Assembly (NCBI RefSeq): GCF_003576645.1
Contig: NC_044930.1
Coordinates: 23,896,262-23,960,261, forward strand
Length of the DNA: 64,000 nucleotides
Origin: Ipomoea triloba
Lineage: Eukaryota; Streptophyta; Magnoliopsida; Solanales; Convolvulaceae
Direction of reading: 5' to 3'
Shown here: in pieces, positions 56,475 to 64,000 of the stretch
How positions within the stretch are numbered: the first letter of the stretch is position 1
Layout: each line of letters begins with the position of its first letter
Program-made: the position numbers and the translations under genes
The notes under the pieces: generated by a model
The model's database searches: none
What the model saw: only the letters and a program-made list of their open reading frames with translations
Told to the model about the DNA's origin: nothing

Positions 56475-57820
56475 CTGCCGTCCCTGGGCAAGGGCAGGCT
56501 GGGCCCTTGCCCAGGGCCCATGCTTGGAGGGGGCCTACCCCATCCACCCCATCACTTGTATATATATAGTGTATAATATGTCTATAAGTAAATACAATTC
56601 ATATGCTTAAATTAAAGATGAAGTGGCTTAGTTGGTAGGATACAAGATTGCATGCGCCATGTTGTAATGATCACAGGGTTGAGACCCATTGGCTTCGTTT
56701 TGGTTATGTTTTCCCCTAAGAATGTATTAAATCAATTGGATATGTTTCCCCCAACCTTGTATTAAATCAATTTGATATGTTTCCTCCCAACCTTGTATTA
56801 AATACAAAATTGATTTGTACTTTCAATTTTTTTTTTTATTTGTGAGATTTATTTATAATTTTGAAATTTATTTATAATTGTATAATTTAATACTTGAATA
56901 TTTATAATAAGTGTTATTTTGTGAACTTTTATAATGTCCCAACACTCTATTAAATAAAAAATTGATTTGAGAGATTTGTTTATAATTTTGAAATCTATTT
57001 ATAAATGAGTAATTTACAAAAGTATTTATAACAAGTGTTATTTTGTGAACTTTTAGAATGGGTTATGAATTGTAAAAATTATTTAACTTGATTAATTAAT
57101 TTATATAAAATATATTTTGTAATTTAGTTATTAATAAAAATTTAAATAATAGTTTGCTTTTTATGAATTATTAAGTCAATGTATTTTGAAGTTTCTATTA
57201 TGTTTCATCATATCGTATTCAAATTATTTTAGAAAAATTTGAAATTGATCTCACTGAAAGAAAATAGTATTATAAATAGCATATCAATATAGGAGATGTG
57301 TGATTTATAGTGCATTTTCTATTCAAACCATTTTATCAAATTAACTTAATTATGTTTCATATTTTGTTATGTATACTTTACTGTATTTTGAAGTATTTTG
57401 ATTCCACGTCCCCAATCACGATGATTTATAGCTTCATCCTTGTTTGTAAGTTTTGTTTTATAAATTTTTATTAATAGTTATTTTATTATTTATTATGATA
57501 ACAATGTTATTGCTTTTAAGTTTATTTGATTTTATATTTTTGTTCATTTTTATAAACTATAATTATTTATTTATGAAGGCATTGATGTCTTTATTGATTA
57601 CTTTGTATTTAGGAAAGCATTAATAAATTTTTGTCATGATTATTATTGTGTACGTAAAATTGTTAAAAACTTATGAATTTAGCTTATTTCTAAGTTATAT
57701 GGTAATGCAATAGTATTTTTTTTAAATATAATTTAAATTTTAGGTATAAAAATATATGTTAAGTTTATATAGGGCTTATTTTTTTGACATGCCCCGGGTC
57801 AAGAAAGTGATAGGAACGGG
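56475..57820. mobile_element. Putative non-autonomous hAT-type insertion splitting the LINE
   Basis: The left part has GCCGTCCCTGGGCAAGGGC and GGGCCCTTGCCCAGGGCCC (a hairpin); the right part has TTTGACATGCCCCGGGTC and ends TAGGAACGGGCCTG. Similar ends bound known plant DNA elements, as I recall them. Between them is AT-rich DNA plus a tRNA-like patch at 56625-56700 (TGGCTTAGTTGGTAGGATA, GGGTTGAGACCC). I could not confirm a target duplication. Confidence 0.45.
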
Positions 57821-57829
57821 CCTGAAAAT

Positions 57830-58460
57830 AATAACCAAGACTGGCAGGGGTTCTACCAGACATCATTGACAAAGCTCAGGGCCGGTGCCTTTGTAGAAGG
57901 AAGGTGAATTTCGGATAACATGCATAATGATGGCACAAGAGATTATCAGGGGTTATTCTAGACAGCGGACCTCTCCTAGATGTATGATTATGTGGATATT
58001 CGGAAGGCATATGATACAGTTAGTTGGGATTTCTTATAAGAGGTTCTGAATGGTCTCGGGTTCCCTACCGTTTTCAATGGTTGGATACTAACTTGGATTA
58101 TGAAGTGTGTAAGAACTGCTTTTTTTTTTTTTTTTTTTTTCATCTCTGTTAATGGCGCATTTCATGGTAAATTTGATGGGAAAGGAGGCCTGCACCAAGG
58201 GGATCCAATGTCCCCTATGCTGTTTACCTTGTGCATGGAGTACTTCTCCAGAATGCTTACTGTTAAAATAAGAAGCGTAAAATTTAAATTCCATCCCAGG
58301 TGCGCAAAGCTGCGCGTATTAGTCACCTTGCTTTTGCTGATGATTTTTTTTTTTGTAAGGGTGATGCCAATTCGGTGGAAGTATTCATCAAAGCTTTCAA
58401 TGAGCTTGAAAGAACTTCGGGCTTGGCGATTAATGCCAACAAATCTAACATAAATAATTA
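57830..58460 (+). pseudogene. LINE reverse-transcriptase fragment
   Basis: Across frames the RT motifs are visible: MAQEIIRGYSRQRTSPRCMI, then VDIRKAYDTVSWDFL (motif A with YDTVSW), GFPTVFNGWILTWIMKCVRT, FDGKGGLHQGDPMSPMLFTL (motif B), and LAFADDFFF with FADD (motif C), then FNELERTSGLAINANKSNI. Stops, frameshifts and a ~22-T expansion at 58120 kill the frame. Non-LTR, L1-like clade. Dead copy. Confidence 0.82.
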
Positions 58461-59425
58461 GAAGAGTTAATACCACAAATGGTTCCATGAGTATTGTGGT
58501 AGTACTCCTTTTAGTCATTCATTTTCAATTAGACCACAAATAGTTTTCATTTTTGACCACAAATGGTCATTCATTAAAATTTCCGATAAATAAGTGTTAA
58601 ATCTAGGGTATTATTGTCAATTTGATATATATAATGCCCATAAAATAAAAATGTTTATAATTTTTCACCAACAAGCATAATTGAAACAATTAACAAATAT
58701 AAATACTCCTAAATAAAAAGACAATACACCTTATTCTCGTAATTATGCGTACAAAATGAAGATTTAATATTAGAGCTATCTGTTTTAATTTAACCAACAG
58801 ATTAAGAAATTTTTTTTAAAAAACCTTGTTTCCATCATTTTTATGGTTGTTCATACATGATCGATTAATAGTTTTCACTTTTCATTAATCGATCAAACAT
58901 TTTGTTTGGGACATAACTGAAGTTTGCTGTTGAATTAATATAATTAATCAAGTACAAATTGCGAATATTAATCATGGATTTTTATTTAATTTGTTCATTT
59001 ATATAATTTGACACGTCCATTTTGTTTTTATATTTATTACCTTAATGTTTATTAATGTTTGAAATTAATTATGTTGTCCGTTTTGTCATGTATTTCTGCT
59101 TTATACCTTGGAGATCTATATGTTTGATTTAAACTTTGTTTTCCCTAAGATTTAAGTAGAGCTTGTTGCCTTTATTTCATTTTGGAACAATGTTATTGAC
59201 TAATACATTTAGCGGAATGTAGTGACCATTTCTATGTTAAAAAAAAAGATTATTAAAATTATATTAATAATATTAATATTTATGAATGAAAAAGAAAATG
59301 AATATATTAATATTTCATTGGAAATATAATTGGCAATTATACTTTTATAATTATATTACTTATTAATTATATGGAAATTAATATTAAAATATTTTTATGA
59401 ATGAAAAAGAAAAATAAATATTACA
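58461..59425. other. AT-rich spacer
   Basis: The first ~100 bases (ATTGTGGTAGTACTCC..., CCACAAATGGTCATTC) look like the end of a foldback-type MITE similar in wording to the 4762 element. The rest is AT-rich without genes. Confidence 0.35.
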
Positions 59426-59427
59426 CA

Positions 59428-59798
59428 CAGTGCGGTCACCTTGAACCGGCGGTTCGAAACCTTGAACCGGCGGTTCGGAACCGGAACGAAGTGCGGTCAC
59501 CCCTAGGTAGTTGTCGGTGGGCTCGGCGCACGCTACCGCAAGGGAGGGGAGGAGCAGTGAATTGTCGAGAGGCTGTAGACGTGACCGAGGTTCGGTTCCG
59601 ATTCCAAACCGGCGGTTCACAGTTCCACAAAATTGCAAACCGGAACCGAAACCTTATATTAAGGTTCCAGTTCCGGTTCATGAATCGGCGATTCCGGTTA
59701 GAGTCGCTGGTTCAAACCTTCTTTTTTTTTTTTTTTTGTAAATATATAATATATAATATCTAATGTATATACTATATAATATATTTTTTTGAAAATCA

Positions 59799-59865
<67 letters not shown>

Positions 59866-60065
59866 GCATGGCAGTTGATAGTAGCCATGATTCATGGCTA
59901 CTGCCAACTGCATTTGGTGCATGATTTACGGTTCTGGAACCGGAACCGTCCGGTTCTAGAATCCATAGAACCCTAACTGGAACTGTACGGTCGATTCCGG
60001 TTTTGGTTCGGTTAGTACAGTGCACGGTTCGGTTCGAATCGAACCGTGGTCACACCTAAGGGGCT
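59428..60065. mobile_element. GGTTCGGTTCCGG-rich non-autonomous element with TA core
   Basis: Words GAACCGGCGGTTCGAAACC and GGAACCGGAACGAAG on the left face GGTTCTGGAACCGGAACC and CACGGTTCGGTTCGAATCG on the right. Both ends carry GCGGTCACC/GGTCACACC (left CAGTGCGGTCACC, right CCGTGGTCACACCTAAGG), so it is an inverted-end element of hAT style, perhaps nested (a second inner end TGCGGTCACCCCTAGG lies at 59491). A (TA)n run occupies 59800-59862. Non-coding. Confidence 0.6.
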
Positions 60066-60360
60066 GTGGTGATTTGGTCTAGTGAGCACTGGTCCGGCTA
60101 AAGGCACGAGAGGGGTTAATTTTTGGGGTTTACTTAAAAATTTTGGGTTGACTTAAAAAGATCCACATAAGCTAATTACATGTGCCATGTCATTATAGTA
60201 ACCTGGTAACCTGTGAAAAATGCTAGATGAAAAAAAATTTATGGTTTGTGTATCGAAATGGACGTTATGAAAGTTTAAGGTGCGGAATGAATAATCCAAT
60301 ATAGTTCATGGTGCGGAATAACACTTTAGCCTTAATATTATGTTACTAATGTTACTAATT
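60066..60360. other. Spacer
   Basis: No gene or clear repeat. The sequence at 60235-60330 (GTGCGGAATGAATAATCC, GTGCGGAATAACAC) has a short direct repeat. Confidence 0.3.
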
Positions 60361-60536
60361 GGCATAGGAATCAGACCAAATGAAAAATAAGATTAATAAT
60401 AAAAATTCACTATAAATATAATATAGCTTTCCCTATGCAAAAATTAGTAACCACAAAATGAAATATTAGCAAAAAATTATGAAGGAAAAAAAAATGGAAA
60501 TGAATATATGAAGGAAAAATGAAATGAATATATTCA

Positions 60537-61800
60537 TATTTCACTGGAAATATAATCGAAAATTATATTATAATTATAATTATATTAATTATTTAGAATG
60601 AGAAAAAAATAAATTTATTAATATTTCACTAAAAATCTATTCAACAATTATATTTTTATAATTATATTACTTTTCAATCATATGGAAATTAAAAATAAAT
60701 TTGTATGAACGAAAAGAAAATAAATATTACTAATTGGCAAGGAAGCAGGCCAATGAAAAAGCAATATTAATTCTTTTGATGAAGGAAAAAGGAAATGAAT
60801 ATATTTTTTTTTTGAATGCTACTGACTCTATTACAGTGTAGTATCTGTTCAAAGAGACAGCAACGCCTCCACTGAGGTTCGAACCCACCACCTCCCGTAT
60901 AAAAGGAAGGGTTTGATGCCACTGGACTACAAGGCCCTTGGCAAACGGAAATGAATATACTAAAACGAAAATGGAATATTATGAAAAATAAAATGAATAT
61001 ATTAATATTTCACTGGAAATATAACACAACTTTTCCCTACGAAAAAAATTAGTAACCACCAAATGAATGATTAGGAAAAAATTATAAAGGAAAAATGAAT
61101 GTAAAATAATATTAATTCTTTTTATGAAGGAAAAAGGAAATAAATATATTCAAAAGGAAATGAAATATTAGGAAAAATGAAATCAACATATTAATATTTC
61201 ACTAGAAATATAACACAACTTTCTCTACACACAAATTAGTAACCACCAAATAAAATATTAAGAAAAAATTATGAAGGAAAAAAGAATGGAAATGAATATT
61301 AATTTTGTTATGAAGGAAAATGGAAATGAATATATTTATAAGGAAATGAAATATTAGGAAAAAATGAAAGGAATATATTAATATTTCACTGGAAATATAA
61401 CACAACTTTCCATATGATAAAATCAGTAACCAACAAATGAAATAATAGGAAAAATTTATGAAGGAAAAAGGAATGAAGATCAATATTAATTCTTTTTATG
61501 AAGAAAAAATGAAATGAATATATTTAAAAGGAAATGAAATATTAGGAAAAACGAAATGAATATATTGATATTTCACTGGAAATATAGCATAGCTTTCCCT
61601 ACAAAAGAATTAGTAACCAACAAATGAAATATTACGAAAAAATTATGAAGGAAAAATGAATGATAATCAATAATTCTTTTTATAAAGGAAAAAGGAAATG
61701 AATATATTCAAAAGGAAATTAAAATATCAGGAAAAATAAAATGAATATATTAATATTTCATTGGAAATATAATATGCAATTATATTATTATAATTTTATA
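60537..61800. repeat. ~187-bp AT-rich tandem array, about six units
   Basis: The marker ATATTTCACTGGAAATATA occurs with its ATTTCACT starting at 60537, 61007, 61196, 61383, 61570 and 61755, giving spacings of 189, 187, 187 and 185 bases after the first. The 470-base first interval contains a SINE and part-units. Each unit also has TTAGTAACCACCAAATGAAA and TTATGAAGGAAAAAGGAAA. Diverged, satellite-like; units extend weakly back to ~60390. Confidence 0.88.
60804..60946 (-). mobile_element. SINE family 2, best preserved copy, 13-bp target duplication
   Basis: The poly-T at the left is its A-tail, so it lies on the minus strand. Minus-strand head: CTTGTAGTCCAGTGGCATC (A box) and GGTGGGTTCGAACCTCAG (B box); body GTCTCTTTGAACAGATACT. 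Flanked by perfect duplications ggaaatgaatata at 60791-60803 and 60947-60959. Inserted in the 187-bp array. Confidence 0.92.
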
Positions 61801-62039
61801 AATTAAATATTAATTAATTAATTATATTAATTATTAATTATATTAATAAATAGTACTCCATAATAATTAATATTTATTAACTAGAAGGTTGAGCAATCTC
61901 CTCACCAACTTTAGATGTCGTTGATCAAATTAATTAGTACACGTGTGACATGAACACAGCAAAAGGTCGAACATATTTAATATATAATAATAATAATAAG
62001 AATAATAATTTTTGTATATACGAATTGATATTCCTATTA
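61801..62039. other. AT-rich spacer
   Basis: No gene. TTAATTA words dominate. Confidence 0.3.
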
Positions 62040-62578
62040 ACGAAAAATAATTAATTTAGTGTAATTGACCAATAATAATTGCCTAATAATTATTATGGTA
62101 ATTAAGCTAAATATTGGTCGTTGAATTTATTTTTATACTCCGTAATAATTAAAGTTAAATTATTTCTCATTTTTCCATATTTATTTTTGTAATAATATAA
62201 TTACTTAAGTTATATTAAATATAGATCTTTTTAAGATAATCGTAAACAAACAAGTCATATATTATTCAATTAATTGAGGGATACTTTTGCACTAATCTTA
62301 TAATCAAATAAATGTACATATTCAATATTATATTTTTTAAAAAATAATTTTATCTTTAATTTTATTATCTAAATAAATAATACAAAAATTTATCCGTGAA
62401 TCAAATTTGCTCTCATTCAACCAAAGAAAACATCAGAAAACATAATCAATCAAACTAATTTCATCAATTGCACTATATAATATTCGATGCTATAATTTAT
62501 ATAATGGTATATCGATCCAAATATTCTTAAAATATTATAACAAATTCATTCTGTGCAACGCACAGGCGAAAATACTAG
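62040..62578 (+). mobile_element. Helitron 3' portion, second copy
   Basis: Collinear with 54190-54728 (AGTGTAATTGACC/ACTAATAATAATTGCC... to the end). Terminal hairpin CTGTGCAACGCACAG at 62551-62565, then GCGAAAATACTAG|T, CTAG at 62575-62578. The stem pair differs from the other copy by a matched change on both sides. The 5' end is not recognised. Confidence 0.72.
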
Positions 62579-62728
62579 TTAATTGAATAATATTTGAATT
62601 TGTTGTTTGCAATTATCTTGAAAAAATCGATATTATAATATGATTTAGGAAATTATATTATTGCTAAAATAAATATGATAAAAATGAAAAATAATTTGAA
62701 GAATTAAGGCATTAAGCTATGAAAAAAA

Positions 62729-63157
62729 GCAAAAACTTGTGTGAGCCCGTCTCACCATGAGACGGGTCGGGTCGGGTCGTGTCAAGATACAAATGTACCA
62801 CTTATATGCACAAATACCATACTTATATACTCAAATGTAATACTAATCAGGAATAAAATTTTTGTTACTTAGGGTAAATGTAATACTTTTATATTTTGAT
62901 TTAAAAGTATTACATTTTTCCTCAAAAGTACTATATTTGCCCTTATAAGTGAGAGGCACTTGACAACATTACTTATTATGAAAAATATATTACTTTTTCT
63001 CTTATAAGTAACAAAAATTGTATTTTTGATTAGTGTTATATTTGAGCATATAAGTATGAGATTTGCACATATAAGTATGACATTTGCATGGTGCTTTGAC
63101 ACGACCCGACCCGTCTCACGGATAAAGATCCGTGAGACGGTCTCACACAAGTGTGAC
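62729..63157. mobile_element. MITE with CTTGTGTGAGAC ends, copy 2
   Basis: The left end ACTTGTGTGAGCCCGTCTCACC and the right end GGTCTCACACAAGTGTG are inverted. Next to them are GGGTCGGGTCGTGTC and GACACGACCCGACCC. The interior carries TACATTTTTCCTC and similar words as in copy 1 (18230-18655). Confidence 0.85.
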
Positions 63158-63365
63158 CCACCCATGAAAAAATTGAAATTAAATCACATGATTTAGAACT
63201 ATTTATTCCCATATATGATTTAGGTATTTTTTTTTTGTAAAATAAAAATGTTTCAAAAGGGAAAAAATTAGGCGAGTAGTGTGCAATTAAACAAATTAAG
63301 ACAAGAAATTTAATAACAATTATAATATTAAAATATGATAATATAATAAGGTCAAATTTGTATAA
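63158..63365. other. AT-rich spacer
   Basis: Nothing recognised. Confidence 0.3.
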
Positions 63366-63494
63366 ATTTTTTTTTTTGAATATTACTAACTCTATTACAA
63401 TGCAGTATCTGTTCATAACTACTTTCTCAACCAATTGAAGCACAAGAGTCAGCATCGCCTCCACTGAGTACTGGACTACAAGGTCCTTGGCATT
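63366..63494 (-). mobile_element. SINE family 2, internally deleted copy
   Basis: T-rich at the left (A-tail), body TATTACTAACTCTATTACAATGC, GCATCGCCTCCACTGAG, then a jump to TACTGGACTACAAGGTCC. The B-box part is deleted. Confidence 0.8.
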
Positions 63495-63935
63495 TTTTAT
63501 AAAATTTTAAAAACTTCCTTGTATAAAATTTTTGTTGTTGAAGTTGTGTTAATTTGTATGATTTTCAAAAAAAAAAAAGTGTAAGTAAGACAATTATTAT
63601 ATTAGGCAGTTATGTTAAAAAATAATTATTATTTTGGTATATTAATTTTGACCAGTTAGTACTGAATAGTACGTAGAATTAATTACTTAATTATATTAAT
63701 ATTATACCTTTTGTTAACATTAATAGAATTATAAATTTTTTGTCAAAAAAAAAATTGAATTATAAATTTGTATGTTTTTTTCAATTATAATAGGCAATTT
63801 GTTGGTTATGTTGTATATTCCTTTTGTACTTATATTTCTTTCTTCCCAAGTAATTCTTGTTCTTGTCTTTATAAATAGAAATAGACATTGCCTTATTTTG
63901 ACTATAATTGAGTTTAAGAATATTGAGAGGTAGGC
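63495..63935. other. Spacer and putative promoter at the right edge
   Basis: AT-rich. A good TATA box, TATAAATAG, lies at 63870-63878, 58 bases before the ATG at 63936. Confidence 0.4.
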
Positions 63936-64000
63936 ATGGCAGGTTTTTTTCGATACGTGAGTGTGCAAAGATACGTGAGTGTGCAGATGGTGATCGCCGA
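63936..64000 (+). CDS. Possible gene start, cut by the window end
   Basis: ATG at 63936 opens a frame to the window edge: MAGFFRYVSVQ, then RYVSVQMVIA. The repeat RYVSVQ RYVSVQ comes from a direct repeat GATACGTGAGTGTGCA. A TATA box at a fitting distance supports it, but 21 codons are too few for a family call. Confidence 0.25.
   Translation, partial: MAGFFRYVSVQRYVSVQMVIA

Noticed and set aside
59384..60025. Several Arg/Asn/Pro-rich overlapping frames
   Set aside because: All derive from GGTTCCGG-type repeats of one non-coding element read in different frames.

Overview
This is a window of plant nuclear DNA. It is AT-rich, its genes are interrupted by GT-AG introns, and it carries tRNA-derived SINEs, LINEs, hAT, MULE-like and Helitron-like elements. 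The gene set (ELF3, ENTH epsin, neprosin-domain protein, GT14 glycosyltransferase, arabinogalactan peptide) is that of a eudicot. The recurrent short motif ACGGAGTA/TACTCCGT and the protein matches fit an asterid such as a Convolvulaceae (Ipomoea-like) genome, but that placement is only an inference. There is one assembly gap of 789 N (24183-24971).

Layout. 1-4120: repeats only. 4225-4428 (-): a small GPI-anchored arabinogalactan peptide with a visible TATA box. 4762-6611: two foldback elements with 9-bp target duplications and a 188-bp higher-order tandem repeat. 7720-9887 (-): a two-exon GT14/core-2-I-branching-type glycosyltransferase with two SINEs in its intron. 11676-15834 (+): a six-exon neprosin-domain protein. 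16000-22100: a block of nested MITE, SINE, hAT and MULE-like elements. 22392-27371 (+): ELF3, the evening-complex clock scaffold, complete in four coding exons. Its third intron holds the gap and a ~940-bp near-perfect inverted repeat. 27900-28960: a foldback element and a 5'-truncated LINE. 29583-34429 (+): a ten-exon DEDD 3'-5' exonuclease with a C-terminal KH domain. 34996-40511 (-): a twelve-exon clathrin-adaptor epsin, convergent with the exonuclease gene.

The most instructive structure is a direct segmental duplication. The block 34263-40808 (last exonuclease/KH exon plus the whole epsin gene) recurs at 44256-50518. The second copy is dead: it has a Trp-to-stop change in the ENTH domain, two exon-removing deletions (one junction carries a templated filler), and a hAT element nested inside which is another hAT-like element. 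The sequence between the copies holds a decayed FAR1/MULE-like fragment and simple repeats.

50817-54728 has Helitron ends (TC start, hairpin, CTAG end) and contains a broken ALKBH9/10-like RNA-demethylase fragment, so it looks like a gene-capturing Helitron. 54729-64000 is repeat-dominated: LINE fragments, a ~187-bp tandem array, more MITEs, a second Helitron 3' end with compensatory hairpin changes, and a possible gene start at the right edge.

The genes do not form a functional cluster. They belong to separate pathways (cell wall, Golgi glycosylation, clock, RNA processing, vesicle traffic). I saw no convincing previously unknown system; the novelty is in the duplication and transposon architecture.
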